NCBI GenBank assembly: GCA_031551635.1 | Contig: JAVBNH010000012.1 | Span: forward strand, 1 to 24,390 | Reading direction: 5' to 3' | Source of the DNA: JAVBNH01 sp031551635 | Lineage (GTDB): Bacteria > Bacillota > Clostridia > Oscillospirales > Acutalibacteraceae | DNA: 24,390 nt | Shown: piece by piece, positions 7,220-15,554 of the stretch | Layout: every line of letters starts with the position of its first letter | How positions within the stretch are numbered: the first letter of the stretch is position 1 | Notes under the pieces: generated by a model | Told to the model about the DNA's origin: nothing | What the model saw: only the letters and a program-made list of their open reading frames with translations | The model's database searches: none | Made by a program: the position numbers and the translations under genes

Positions 7220-9427
7220 ATGGATAATATTTTTAACGCAAAATTTATTAAGTCACCTTTTGACCTCGGCGAGGTTTGTCCGATTTTTTTCAAAGAATTC
7301 GCGTCGGAAAAGGAAATAAAATCCGCTACCTTGCAAATAAGCGGGCTTTGCTGCTATGAGGCGAAAATCAACGGCGCGAGGGTCAGCGATTATGTGCTCG
7401 CCCCGGGCTGGACTACATACAACGCAAGGCTTCAGTATCAGATTTATGATGTGACGCAGCTCATTGCCGCCGGGCAGAATATTATCGAAGTCGGCGCCGG
7501 AAAAGGCTGGCGTTTTCACGCTGTGCCGAAGCAGACAACAGACGAACTCTCCTGCGACGAAATAGCTATTATTGCCTGTTTGAGTATTGAATACAGCGAC
7601 AATTCAAAGGATATAATATACACAGACAGCGACTGGCTGGTTAAGAGAAGCAAAATCCTTTACAGCAATATGTATAACGGCGAAACCTATGACGCAAATG
7701 CCGAAAGCGGCGAAAGCTTCAATGCTGCTGCTTTTTCTCACCCTAAGGAAATACTCATTCCTCAGGAGGGTGAGATAATTAAGGAGCAGGAAAGGCTTAC
7801 CGGCGGAAAGCTTTTCAAAACGCCGAAGGGCGAGACGGTTATTGATTTTAAGCAGGAAATAACGGGCTATCTTGAAATCAGAATCAGGGGTAAGAAGGGC
7901 GATAAAGTTCTTATTAAGCATTTTGAAATGCTTGACAAAAAGGGCAATGTCTACACCGAAAACCTCCGCAGCGCCAGGCAGGAGCTTACGATTATCTGCA
8001 GCGGCGAGGAGTTTGTTTATAAACCGTCATTCACCTTTTTTGGTTTCCGCTTTATCGAAATCAGCGGCATGAGCGTTGTCAACGCCGATGATTTCACCGC
8101 TGTCGCTGTTTATTCTGACATGAGGCGCATAGGTTATTTTGAGTGCTCCGACCCGCTTTTAAACAAGCTTTACGAAAATATTATTTGGGGACAGAGGGGA
8201 AATTTCCTTGATGTTCCGACAGATTGCCCGCAGCGTGACGAACGTCTGGGCTGGACGGGTGACGCTCAGGTTTTTGCGCGCGTTGCAGCGATGAATTATG
8301 ACGTCGGCAAATTTTTCAAAAAATGGCTCGGAGATATGAGAGCTGAACAATTTGACGGCGGAAGAATCCCTCACGTTATCCCGCGTATTACCTGGGACGG
8401 CGATTCGGCGACCGCCTGGGCTGACGCTTCATGCATTGTCCCCTGGCAGGTTTATTTGAACTACGGTGACGAGAGTATTTTAGCCGAAAATTTCGAATTG
8501 ATGAAAAATTGGGTTGATTTTATGGCTCGCCGCGCCCGCAAGGATCATGTCGACGGAAAATTCAAGGGCTCGATGAATCCTTATTTGTGGAACTGTGACG
8601 GACATTTCGGGGACTGGCTCGCTGTCGGCGTTGACAACGACAAGTCGCCGGACTATACCAGCCACCACCTGATTGCGACCGCGTATTTTGCCTATTCGAC
8701 AGAAATTCTCGCGAAGGCGGGAAGAATTCTCGGTAAGGACATGAGCTTTTACGAGGAGCTTCATGAGAATATAGCAGAGGCGTTCGCCCTTGAATATCTT
8801 TACCCTGACGGCACGAGTAAAACAAGAACGCAGACAGCCTGCGTTCTCGCGATAAGCTTTAAGCTCACGAACAACATGGAAAATCTTTGTAAGCAGCTTG
8901 TCGAAATTGTTCGTGAAAAAGGCTGCCTGATGACCGGCTTTGTCGGTACGCCCTATCTTTTGCACTCTCTTGACACCGCGGGCGAGACCGCGCTTGCATA
9001 TGACCTGATTTTCAGAAAAGAATATCCCTCCTGGCTCTATCCCGTGACTATGGGCTCGACGACTATGTGGGAACGCTGGAACAGCCTCAAGCCTGACGGA
9101 AGCTTTGCGGATAAGGGCATGAACTCGTTTAATCATTATGCCTACGGCGCGGTGGGTGACTGGATGTACGGTACTATCGCAGGCATAAATTACGACGAAA
9201 AATCCCCGGGATTCAAGAATATTTTGTTTAAACCTGTCCCTGATAGCAGATTGACATATGCCAAAGCGACTTTAATGTCGAATTACGGCGAAATTGTTTC
9301 CTCTTGGTCGAAAATAGATTCTCTGATAGAATATACATTTGTCGTGCCAAATGGATGTTCGGCGACAGCAACCGTAAACAGCGAGATCTATGAATTAAAA
9401 ACTGGTAAAAATATTATAAAATGTTAG
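7220..9427 (+). CDS. Alpha-L-rhamnosidase, GH78
   Basis: 735 residues from the ATG. A TTG nine bases earlier is possible but sits too close to the ribosome binding site AAGAAAG. The protein shows the GH78 domain order: two N-terminal beta domains (to about 310), an (alpha/alpha)6 catalytic barrel (about 315-655) and a short C-terminal beta domain. The signature DVPTDCPQRDERLGWTGDA carries D335, E341 and D348, and MWERW carries E618. These correspond to the acidic residues of characterised GH78 enzymes. It releases terminal alpha-L-rhamnose from plant glycosides, pectin side chains or bacterial polysaccharides. There is no signal peptide, so it probably acts inside the cell on imported oligosaccharides. 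It is monocistronic here, with no transporter or rhamnose catabolism genes beside it. At 735 residues it is shorter than many family members (880-1000), lacking additional N-terminal domains. Confidence 0.93.
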   Translation: MDNIFNAKFIKSPFDLGEVCPIFFKEFASEKEIKSATLQISGLCCYEAKINGARVSDYVLAPGWTTYNARLQYQIYDVTQLIAAGQNIIEVGAGKGWRFHAVPKQTTDELSCDEIAIIACLSIEYSDNSKDIIYTDSDWLVKRSKILYSNMYNGETYDANAESGESFNAAAFSHPKEILIPQEGEIIKEQERLTGGKLFKTPKGETVIDFKQEITGYLEIRIRGKKGDKVLIKHFEMLDKKGNVYTENLRSARQELTIICSGEEFVYKPSFTFFGFRFIEISGMSVVNADDFTAVAVYSDMRRIGYFECSDPLLNKLYENIIWGQRGNFLDVPTDCPQRDERLGWTGDAQVFARVAAMNYDVGKFFKKWLGDMRAEQFDGGRIPHVIPRITWDGDSATAWADASCIVPWQVYLNYGDESILAENFELMKNWVDFMARRARKDHVDGKFKGSMNPYLWNCDGHFGDWLAVGVDNDKSPDYTSHHLIATAYFAYSTEILAKAGRILGKDMSFYEELHENIAEAFALEYLYPDGTSKTRTQTACVLAISFKLTNNMENLCKQLVEIVREKGCLMTGFVGTPYLLHSLDTAGETALAYDLIFRKEYPSWLYPVTMGSTTMWERWNSLKPDGSFADKGMNSFNHYAYGAVGDWMYGTIAGINYDEKSPGFKNILFKPVPDSRLTYAKATLMSNYGEIVSSWSKIDSLIEYTFVVPNGCSATATVNSEIYELKTGKNIIKC

Positions 9428-9524
9428 AAAAATAGTTAAGATTAAGTATAATCTGCCAAATTATTAATTTTTTACTACATTTTGGTTAAAATGACTTTAA
9501 TTTTTCTATATATGGTGGTACAAT

Positions 9525-9573
9525 ATTCTGGATTCTAGATTCTGGATTCTAGATTCTGGATTCTGGATTCTGG
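9525..9573 (+). repeat. 7-bp tandem array (ATTCTGG/ATTCTAG)7
   Basis: Seven consecutive 7-base units, five ATTCTGG and two ATTCTAG, with no interruption. The array lies between the rhamnosidase and murA genes. It starts directly after an extended -10-like TGG-TACAAT (9516-9524). It is followed after 20 bases by a second array of a related unit in the opposite orientation. Confidence 0.95.
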
Positions 9574-9593
9574 ACATTAGAGTTTTTATCTAG

Positions 9594-9684
9594 CATCCAA
9601 CATCCAGCATCCAGCATCCAGCATCCAGCATCCAGCATCCAGCATCCAGCATCCAGCATCCAGCATCCAGCATCCAGCATCCAG
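9594..9684 (-). repeat. 7-bp tandem array (CATCCAG)13, inverted relative to its neighbour
   Basis: One CATCCAA unit followed by twelve perfect CATCCAG units (9601-9684). On the minus strand the unit is CTGGATG, which differs by one base from CTGGATT, the unit of the array at 9525-9573 read on the plus strand. The two arrays can therefore pair as a long imperfect hairpin, matching six of every seven bases. The perfect copies imply recent expansion. It is not a CRISPR array, since there are no spacers. Confidence 0.95.
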
Positions 9685-9702
9685 TAAACCTTTTATCTCC
9701 AC

Positions 9703-9751
9703 GGGCATACGATTTCTTTTACATAATTCTTAATTATGTTTCGTATGTTCC
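9703..9751. promoter_or_regulatory. Two-step hairpin upstream of murA
   Basis: CATACGA (9706-9712) pairs with TCGTATG (9741-9747), enclosing a second perfect hairpin ACATAATT-CTT-AATTATGT (9721-9739). Outside, CGG and CCG add further pairing. It ends about 30 bases before the murA start and lies after the 7-bp arrays. No run of T follows, so it is not an evident terminator. It may be a 5' leader structure or protein-binding site. The murA promoter itself was not located; the only candidate is the TGG-TACAAT at 9516-9524. Confidence 0.45.
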
Positions 9752-9782
9752 GCAGGATTAATATATAAAGGAAGTGCACCTT

Positions 9783-11087
9783 TTGGAGAAAATCGTTATA
9801 AACGGAGGCAGGCGGCTTGTTGGCGAGGTCGAGATAAGCGGCGCCAAAAATGCCGCGCTCGCAATTTTGCCTGCCACTATTTTGGCTGAAGCTGTCAGCA
9901 AGGTTGAAAATGTTCCGGATATCCGCGATGTCCGGATTATGATTCAGATAATGAAGGAAATCGGAGTCAAAATTCGTTATCTTAATAAAAACACCATTGA
10001 AATTGACTCGAGAAATCTTGTTTTTAAAACTATTCCCGATGCTCTCACAAAAAAAATGAGAGCCTCATATTACCTCATCGGCGCGATGCTCGGACGATAT
10101 AACCATGCCAGTGTCGGCATGCCCGGAGGCTGTTTTTTCGGTACTCGTCAGATTGACCAGCATATAAAAGGATTTGAAGTCCTCGGTGTGAAGGTGAAAA
10201 CTGAAAATGCCGTGGTTGATGCAAGAGCTGAAAAGCTGGTTGGGGGCGAAATTTATTTTGACATGGTCACAGTCGGTGCGACCATTAACGTCATGCTTGC
10301 CGCTGTAAAAGCTGAGGGCTTGACTGTCATTGAGAACGCGGCGAAAGAGCCTCATGTTGTTGATCTCGCTAACTGCTTGAATTTTATGGGCGCGGAAATA
10401 CTGGGCGCGGGTACCGATATTATAAAAATCAAAGGCGTTAAAAAACTGAAAGCATGTGACTATTCTATTATTCCCGACCAGATTGAGGCGGGTACCTATA
10501 TGGTTGCAGCCGCCGCCACAAACGGTGATGTGCTGATAAAAAAGGTCACGCCTAAGCACCTTGATTCTATCTCCGCGAAGCTTATCGAGTGCGGCGCGAC
10601 TATTGAGGAAAATGACGAGTCCATCAGGGTTATAGGCTGTGTTCGCCCTCTCAAATGCAATATAAAAACCATGCCCCACCCGGGTTTTCCGACAGATATG
10701 CAGCCTCAGATGGCGGCTTATCTGACCATTGCCGAGGGGACAAGCATCATATCAGAAAGCGTCTGGGACAACCGCTTCCGTTATGTTGACCAGCTCGTGC
10801 GAATGGGCGCTGAGGTTCAGGTTGAGGGCAAGGCGGCGATTATCACCGGAATCCCGAAGCTCAAGGGCGCGCCTGTCAAGGCTGACGATTTGCGCGCGGG
10901 CGCGGCGATGATTATTTCAGGTCTTATTGCCCAGGGTGAAACAATAATAGAGGATATTTATCATATCGACAGGGGATATGAGGATATTGTAGCAAAACTT
11001 ACTGCTCTCGGCGCAGACATCTCAAGGCGAGAATTCCCGGACATCGAGGAAGTTATTAACGGTGCCGAGATCGCTGAAGTAGGCTGA
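9783..11087 (+). CDS. murA: UDP-N-acetylglucosamine 1-carboxyvinyltransferase MurA
   Basis: 434 residues from TTG at 9783. This start is preferred over GTG at 9774 because the ribosome binding site AAAGGAAG ends at 9773, giving normal spacing only for the TTG. MurA transfers enolpyruvate from PEP to UDP-GlcNAc, the first committed step of peptidoglycan synthesis in the cytoplasm. The active-site loop is intact as PGGCFFGTRQIDQHIKGFE with the catalytic cysteine at 117 (C115 in E. coli), which predicts fosfomycin sensitivity. KNAALAILPATIL near the N-terminus holds the conserved substrate-binding K-N. The paralogues MurA and MurZ of Firmicutes cannot be separated with certainty by eye. A palindrome-bearing repeat follows the stop codon within 6 bases. 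Confidence 0.95.
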   Translation: MEKIVINGGRRLVGEVEISGAKNAALAILPATILAEAVSKVENVPDIRDVRIMIQIMKEIGVKIRYLNKNTIEIDSRNLVFKTIPDALTKKMRASYYLIGAMLGRYNHASVGMPGGCFFGTRQIDQHIKGFEVLGVKVKTENAVVDARAEKLVGGEIYFDMVTVGATINVMLAAVKAEGLTVIENAAKEPHVVDLANCLNFMGAEILGAGTDIIKIKGVKKLKACDYSIIPDQIEAGTYMVAAAATNGDVLIKKVTPKHLDSISAKLIECGATIEENDESIRVIGCVRPLKCNIKTMPHPGFPTDMQPQMAAYLTIAEGTSIISESVWDNRFRYVDQLVRMGAEVQVEGKAAIITGIPKLKGAPVKADDLRAGAAMIISGLIAQGETIIEDIYHIDRGYEDIVAKLTALGADISRREFPDIEEVINGAEIAEVG

Positions 11088-11092
11088 TTCAG

Positions 11093-11142
11093 GTTTACAA
11101 GTATATAGAGTTCAGGATTGTATGATAAGGCTTCGCCTTATA
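11093..11142 (+). repeat. Heptad-plus-palindrome repeat after murA
   Basis: GTTTACA (11093-11099), a degenerate 7-base periodic stretch containing GTTCAGG, and the palindrome ATAAGGC-TTC-GCCTTAT (11125-11141). The same order of parts occurs on the minus strand at 24241-24180, including an identical palindrome, so this is a dispersed repeat. It follows the murA stop closely. The palindrome is followed by ATTTAAAAATTATT and might double as a weak terminator. Confidence 0.75.
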
Positions 11143-11153
11143 TTTAAAAATTA

Positions 11154-11182
11154 TTGCCCGCCGGTGTTATGTATGATATAAT
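11154..11182 (+). promoter_or_regulatory. Promoter of walJ-rlmH
   Basis: -35 TTGCCC (11154-11159), 17-base spacer and a TG-extended perfect -10 TATAAT (11177-11182). It lies about 50 bases before the walJ ATG and probably serves walJ and rlmH together. Confidence 0.7.
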
Positions 11183-11230
11183 ACTGTCGGGTGATTTTTG
11201 AGTAGATGATTATTGTTATGAGGACTTTTT

Positions 11231-12022
11231 ATGGCTCGTTTTTGTAATTTATTTTCTTCAAGCAGCGGCAACTGTACATATATCGGCACCCCCTCCTGCG
11301 GGATTCTTATCGATGCGGGAACCAGCGCGAAAAGAATCGAGCAGGCTCTGAAAAATATCGGTGTTGAGCCCTCCTCTATCTGCGCGATGTTTATAACCCA
11401 TGAGCATTCCGACCACATCGGAGGGCTGCGGGTTTTTGCCTCGCGTTATCACACGGATGTCTACGCTTCCGGCGGAACGCTTAACGCCCTCGACGAAAAA
11501 AATTGCCTTGACGGCGATTTTGAGCCTTATATAATGGGTACAGGCGCGGTTGAGGTTTGCGGCATGTCAGTCAACGCCTTCCACACCTCTCATGACAGCG
11601 CGGAAAGCCTCGGTTTTTATATCGAGACGCCGGACAACAGAAAAATCACTGTTGCGACAGATACGGGTGTTGTTACGGAGGATATGTATAAGGCGTTTTT
11701 CGGGAGCGATCTGATACTTCTTGAATCGAATCATGACTTACATATGCTTGAGACAGGACCCTATGATATTAGTCTGAAAAGGCGCATAAAATCAAAAACC
11801 GGACATCTCTCAAATGACGATTGCTCCAAAACCGTCAAGCTGCTTGTCAGCAACGGCACGACAAGGCTGCTGCTGGGTCATCTCAGCGAGGAGAATAACC
11901 TGCCCTCTCTTGCCTACAGCACCGCGAAGGCTGCTCTTGACGAAATCGGGGCGAAAGAAAACAAGGATTATATACTGAAGGTCGCACCCCCTGTAAATAT
12001 GGAAAAGCTGCTGGTTTTTTGA
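11231..12022 (+). CDS. walJ: Metallo-beta-lactamase fold protein, YycJ/WalJ family
   Basis: 263 residues, usual length for the family. The metal site is intact: H57, H59, D61 and H62 in THEHSDHIGG, with further conserved histidines and aspartate in HTSHDSAESLGF, ATDTG, GHLSNDD and LLGHLSEEN. The start MARFCNLFSSSSGNCTYIG is typical. YycJ/WalJ proteins are cytoplasmic hydrolases linked to the WalRK cell-wall system in Bacillus and suggested to act as 5'-3' DNA exonucleases affecting replication and cell wall coordination. In Bacillus the gene is near walRK and rlmH. Here only rlmH is beside it, 18 bases downstream, probably in one operon. The ATG is preceded by GAGGA. Confidence 0.92.
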   Translation: MARFCNLFSSSSGNCTYIGTPSCGILIDAGTSAKRIEQALKNIGVEPSSICAMFITHEHSDHIGGLRVFASRYHTDVYASGGTLNALDEKNCLDGDFEPYIMGTGAVEVCGMSVNAFHTSHDSAESLGFYIETPDNRKITVATDTGVVTEDMYKAFFGSDLILLESNHDLHMLETGPYDISLKRRIKSKTGHLSNDDCSKTVKLLVSNGTTRLLLGHLSEENNLPSLAYSTAKAALDEIGAKENKDYILKVAPPVNMEKLLVF

Positions 12023-12040
12023 TTTTTGGTGAATTGTATG

Positions 12041-12520
12041 ATGAGTGTAACTATTATATGTGTGGGCAGACTGAAGGATAGATTTTTTGAGGACGCCTGC
12101 GCTGAATATTTCAAGAGACTGCAAGCTTTCTGCAGGCTGAGTATTGTAGAAATACCCGCCGCAGTCCTTCCCGACGAACCGGGCGAAGCGGAGATAGACA
12201 GTGCGCTCGCGAAGGAAGCGGCTCTGATACAAAAGAAAATCCCTACATCCTCCCGCGTTTATCCGCTTTGTATCGAGGGCAGGCAGCTCTCAAGTGAAGA
12301 GCTCTCGCGCGAATTTGAAGACTGCGCTGTCGGAGGTTTTTCGAGCATTGTATTTATAATCGGCGGCTCTCACGGACTTTGTGAAAGCATAAAAAAAGAA
12401 GGTCACTTGAGACTTTCGATGTCAAAAATGACCTTTCCGCACCGCCTTGCGAGAATTATGCTTCTCGAGCAGATTTACAGAGCTTTTTCAATCAGCGCAG
12501 GACTGAAGTATCATAAATAA
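12041..12520 (+). CDS. rlmH: 23S rRNA pseudouridine-1915 N3-methyltransferase RlmH
   Basis: 159 residues from ATG at 12041, exactly the common length. Earlier in-frame starts would add extra residues before the usual MSVTIICVGRLKD beginning. RlmH is a SPOUT methyltransferase that methylates pseudouridine 1915 in helix 69 of 23S rRNA. The knot motifs are present: FIIGGSHGLCESIK for AdoMet and LSMSKMTFPHRLARIMLLEQIYRA at the C-terminus. The ribosome binding site GGTGA is 8 bases upstream. It is the second gene after walJ, an arrangement also seen in Bacillus. A 7-bp array starts 3 bases after the stop codon. Confidence 0.96.
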   Translation: MSVTIICVGRLKDRFFEDACAEYFKRLQAFCRLSIVEIPAAVLPDEPGEAEIDSALAKEAALIQKKIPTSSRVYPLCIEGRQLSSEELSREFEDCAVGGFSSIVFIIGGSHGLCESIKKEGHLRLSMSKMTFPHRLARIMLLEQIYRAFSISAGLKYHK

Positions 12521-12523
12521 TAG

Positions 12524-12593
<70 letters not shown>

Positions 12594-12599
12594 TTAAAC

Positions 12600-12937
12600 T
12601 GTACCCCGTAGAATGGACACTGCTAAAAGTGGAAAAGCACAGGACATCCCCGAAAAATGAACAGAAAAAGTGGGTGAAAGAGTGCGGAACCCTAAACGGT
12701 GGACAATATGGAAGTAAGCAAAAGTGCTTAGTACCTTAGTGGGTTGAAAGCTCAATAATAAACAAGACTTGGGTTGTGGGCTTGGCAAGCCAAGCCCACG
12801 TTAGAATAAGCACTAATTGGGGCTCTGCCCCAAACCCCGAGGTTTAACGCGTTTGTTTCCGGGAAGCAGTAATACCATGCCGGATCATTTCGAATTAAAC
12901 TTTGCACTATTAAAAATTGTCCTTGACAAAGGGTACA
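12600..12937. mobile_element. IS3-like miniature element (no transposase)
   Basis: About 338 bases bounded by imperfect inverted ends. The left end starts TGTACCC and has GGACA at 12615-12619. The right end read inward starts TGTACCC and has GGACA at the same offset. That layout is known from IS3/IS150-group elements. No transposase frame is present, so this is a deletion derivative (MITE-like). It contains a perfect 11-bp hairpin, GTGGGCTTGGC-AA-GCCAAGCCCAC (12776-12799), and a second one, TTGGGGC-TCT-GCCCCAA (12817-12833). A 14-base direct repeat, AGTGAATAATTAAA, flanks it at 12585-12598 and 12943-12956. This is longer than the 3-4 bases that IS3 normally duplicates. Confidence 0.6.
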
Positions 12938-12956
12938 CTTCAAGTGAATAATTAAA

Positions 12957-13143
12957 GTCGCGAAATAGAATGATCTTATTCTTTATCATACTGTCCGCGA
13001 ATGATTTAATAATGCATTATTAAACTCATCAAAAGCAGGTAACTGTTTTAATAAAAAATTTAAATTAAATCGGGTGAAGTGATAAAAATAAACTTAATTC
13101 TACCTACCCGACATCAATTTTTCATTTTTCATTCGCATTTAAC
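12957..13143. other. Non-coding spacer between the miniature element and the S1-domain gene
   Basis: AT-rich, with no reading frame I can support. CGGGT (about 13070) and ACCCG (about 13107) could form a hairpin with a loop of about 30 bases. The stretch TTTTTCATTTTTCATTCGC before the 7-bp array is a short degenerate repeat. No tRNA or recognised small RNA is visible. Confidence 0.4.
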
Positions 13144-13178
13144 CCCTACCCCCTAGTCCCTACTCCCTAATCCCTAAT
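13144..13178 (-). repeat. 7-bp tandem array at the end of the S1-domain gene; G-quadruplex motif
   Basis: Five 7-base units on the plus strand: CCCTACC, CCCTAGT, CCCTACT and two CCCTAAT. On the minus strand, the coding strand of the S1-domain gene, this is a TAGGGNN array with five GGG-or-longer runs separated by 2-4 bases, a standard G-quadruplex pattern. The TAG stop codon of the S1-domain gene (13174-13176) is formed by the array itself. Confidence 0.9.
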
Positions 13179-14100
13179 TAAACACCGTTTCGATTACTTT
13201 TTCGCACTTCTCGGGCGAATATCTGAAATAGTCTATATGGGAGGCAGTCTCGAAGTATCGCAGCTTTTCCGTGGGGTATTCCGCGTCAAAGCTGTCAACG
13301 ATAATCAGTTTGATTTTCATTTTTTCGGGAATAATGTTCTTTATATATACACTTGTCTGCTGGGTGACTACTATGTCCTCGCAGAATTCTGCCAGCCCCG
13401 CGAGATTGGGCGTAAGCTCTATAAATATACCGTATTTTTCAACTGAACGCACTATACCAGGAACTGTTTCACCTATCGAAAACGCTGCCGCATTCTCCTC
13501 CCATGTTCCGAGCAGTTCCTTATGAGATAGAGTCAGCCGATTATTTTCGTCAATGTTTTTTACAATAGCTTTTATTTGCTGACCTATGTAAAATCGGACA
13601 TTCGGGTGTGGTATGCGAGAGACTGAAATGCCGTCAATCGGCAGCAGCGCACTGATTCCGGTTCCTATGTCGCAAAAAGCTCCGAAGCTCTCCAGATGAG
13701 TGACCGTAGCGTCTATTATGTCCCCGCATCGAAGCCCCGCGATATAATTGCGCATGCATTCCTCCTGCGCAGCCTTGCGCGAGAGCACGGCAAAGCTTCT
13801 GCCGCTGTGGTCGGTTTCAATATCCAGCACTTTAAAAGCGACAGGCTTATTGACCCTCGAAATTATAGCAATGTCGCGTACTGAACCGTTATCGATACCT
13901 ATAGCGCACTCGTTGCGTGGAATAATTCCCCTCATGCAGCCGAGGTCCACATGCAGATTGTGGTCCTTATCGCACAAGAGCGCCCTTTCCTCAATGATTT
14001 TTGCCCCGAACATCGCTTCTTTGATTTTTGCCGGTGTAAAATCCGCGGTTCTTTTTTCCTGATTAAAAAGAAAACTGCCCTCCGGTAAATATGTATTCAT
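13174..14100 (-). CDS. S1-domain RNA-binding protein (ribosomal S1-like)
   Basis: 308 residues, far shorter than the 350-560 of full ribosomal protein S1. A degenerate first S1-like domain (about 36-110) is followed by a typical one (about 123-195; GDIIDATVTHLESFGAFCDIG and a closing ENNRLTLSHKELLG). A third lies at about 207-280 (GETVPGIVRSVEKYGIFIEL) and has a diverged second half. Such proteins bind single-stranded RNA in the cytoplasm and are often annotated as 30S protein S1 in Clostridia. Their true role there is unclear. The ATG is preceded by AGGATGAGG. The gene converges on rlmH and is divergent from the DUF951 gene. Its stop codon is part of a 7-bp repeat array, so its last residues may have been shaped by that array. 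Confidence 0.85.
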   Translation of the reverse strand: MNTYLPEGSFLFNQEKRTADFTPAKIKEAMFGAKIIEERALLCDKDHNLHVDLGCMRGIIPRNECAIGIDNGSVRDIAIISRVNKPVAFKVLDIETDHSGRSFAVLSRKAAQEECMRNYIAGLRCGDIIDATVTHLESFGAFCDIGTGISALLPIDGISVSRIPHPNVRFYIGQQIKAIVKNIDENNRLTLSHKELLGTWEENAAAFSIGETVPGIVRSVEKYGIFIELTPNLAGLAEFCEDIVVTQQTSVYIKNIIPEKMKIKLIIVDSFDAEYPTEKLRYFETASHIDYFRYSPEKCEKVIETVFN

Positions 14101-14163
14101 ATCCTCATCCTTTTTATCAACTTCATAACGTCGTGATAATTATATTTCGTAATAAATTAATAT

Positions 14164-14191
14164 TTGACTTTTTGCGAAAGTATGCTATAAA
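14164..14191 (+). promoter_or_regulatory. Promoter of the DUF951-prfA operon
   Basis: -35 TTGACT (14164-14169), 16-base spacer and -10 TATAAA (14186-14191). Transcription would start near 14198, before the DUF951 start. No other promoter is evident before prfA, so it probably drives the whole run to about 20394. Confidence 0.65.
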
Positions 14192-14241
14192 GTAAATAAT
14201 ATTTTAGTTGTTAAATTTTGAACTTTGGACGGATTGTAAAA

Positions 14242-14427
14242 TTGAACATTAATGTCGGCGACATTTTAACTATGAAAAAAAGCCATCCCTGCGGCTGCAA
14301 GGATTTTCTTGTGCTGCGCAGCGGCATGGATTTCAAGCTGAAATGTCAGGGCTGCTCACATGAAATTATGATTGCGCGCGTCAAGGCGGAAAAAAATATC
14401 AAAAGCATTAAAATTTCTGAAACATAG
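14242..14427 (+). CDS. DUF951 family small zinc-ribbon-like protein
   Basis: 61 residues from TTG at 14242, which gives the usual family start (short strand, VGDI, then the cysteine knuckle). A TTG at 14218 would add 8 residues but has no ribosome binding site, while GGACGG lies 9 bases before 14242. Four cysteines in two pairs, PCGC and KCQGC, form a putative zinc site, as does the family pattern HPCG...KC.GC. DUF951 proteins are common in Firmicutes, and their function is not established; a nucleic-acid-binding role is a guess. The gene is the first of the prfA operon, 56 bases ahead of prfA. Confidence 0.85.
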   Translation: MNINVGDILTMKKSHPCGCKDFLVLRSGMDFKLKCQGCSHEIMIARVKAEKNIKSIKISET

Positions 14428-14483
14428 CGGGTTGTGGTGATTTTTATCATTAATCAAAACAATTCGAAAGGAATGACTTAAAT

Positions 14484-15554
14484 TTGCTTAATAAATTGAA
14501 AATTGTCGAGGAGAGATTTATGCTCATCAATGAGCAGCTCTGCGACCCTAATATATCTTCTAATATCGAACAATATACCAAGCTCATGAAAGAGCTAAAA
14601 CAGCTTACCCCTGTTGTCGAAAAATTCCGCGAATATAATAAGGCAAGGGACTCGTTTGAGGAGGCAAAAAGCTTGCTGTCCGGCGCCTCTCTCGAGGCCG
14701 ATTTCCGTGAAATGGTGGAAGAAGAGCTTGAGGAATCCCGTGAAAAAATGGATAAATATTTTGAGGAGCTGAAGATTCTGCTCTTACCTCGAGACCCTAA
14801 TGATGACAAAAATGTTATCGTGGAAATCAGAGGCGGAGCCGGCGGCGAGGAAAGTACGCTTTTTGCCGGTGTGCTATACAGAATGTATTCCATGTATGCC
14901 GAAACCAAAAGATGGAAAACAGAAATAATCAACGAAAACTCAACGGAGCTGGGCGGTTTTAAGGAAGTCAGTTTTATGATTGAGGGCGAGGGCGCATATT
15001 CGCGCTTTAAGTTCGAGAGCGGTGTGCATAGAGTTCAGCGGGTTCCTGAGACAGAAAGTCAGGGGCGTATTCATACCTCAACCGTAACAGTGGCGGTTTT
15101 ACCGGAGGCTGAGGATGTTGAAATCGATATAAATCCTTCAGATTTACAGATTGACACCTTCCGCTCCAGCGGTGCGGGAGGTCAGCATATAAATAAAACC
15201 GAATCGGCAATCAGAATCACGCATATTCCGACAGGTACAGTTGTCGAGTGCCAGGACGAGCGCAGCCAGCACAAGAATAAGGATAAGGCGATGAAAATTC
15301 TCAAGTCAAAAATTCTTGAAGCCGAGCGAGAGAAACAGGAGTCCGCGATTGCGGGTGAGCGTAAACTGCAGGTCGGAACAGGCGACAGAAGCGAGAGAAT
15401 CCGAACCTATAACTATCCGCAAGGGAGGGTCAGTGACCACAGAATCAACCTGACGCTTTATAAAATCGAAGCGATTCTCAACGGCGACCTTGACGAGCTT
15501 ATAGATTCGCTTATTACCGCCGACACTGCCGAAAAGCTGAAAAGAGCGACATAA
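14484..15554 (+). CDS. prfA: Peptide chain release factor 1
   Basis: 356 residues, the standard length. RF1 reads UAA and UAG stop codons in the ribosomal A site and triggers peptide release. The catalytic GGQ is at 232-234 in GAGGQHINKTES. The codon-reading PxT tripeptide reads P-E-T in RVPETESQGR, where E. coli has PAT; the first and third residues that matter are kept. The start is TTG at 14484, giving the normal MLNKLKIVEERF beginning, with AAAGG upstream. Its TAA overlaps the ATG of the next gene by one base (TAATG), implying coupled translation. The RF1 methyltransferase gene prmC, which often follows prfA, is absent here. Confidence 0.97.
   Translation: MLNKLKIVEERFMLINEQLCDPNISSNIEQYTKLMKELKQLTPVVEKFREYNKARDSFEEAKSLLSGASLEADFREMVEEELEESREKMDKYFEELKILLLPRDPNDDKNVIVEIRGGAGGEESTLFAGVLYRMYSMYAETKRWKTEIINENSTELGGFKEVSFMIEGEGAYSRFKFESGVHRVQRVPETESQGRIHTSTVTVAVLPEAEDVEIDINPSDLQIDTFRSSGAGGQHINKTESAIRITHIPTGTVVECQDERSQHKNKDKAMKILKSKILEAEREKQESAIAGERKLQVGTGDRSERIRTYNYPQGRVSDHRINLTLYKIEAILNGDLDELIDSLITADTAEKLKRAT

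Noticed and set aside
8480..9136. 218-codon open frame on the minus strand inside the rhamnosidase gene
   Set aside because: It lies wholly within a well-supported GH78 gene, has no ribosome binding site and its composition is that of a frame shadow.
9594..9684. Possible CRISPR array because of dense regular repeats
   Set aside because: The unit is 7 bases repeated head to tail without spacers, and there are no cas genes.
10065..10679. 204-codon open frame on the minus strand inside murA
   Set aside because: It is antisense to conserved MurA coding sequence, with no recognisable domain.
12594..12943. Two frames of about 63 codons on the minus strand within the miniature element
   Set aside because: They show no similarity to transposase motifs and span the hairpins; the element looks non-coding.
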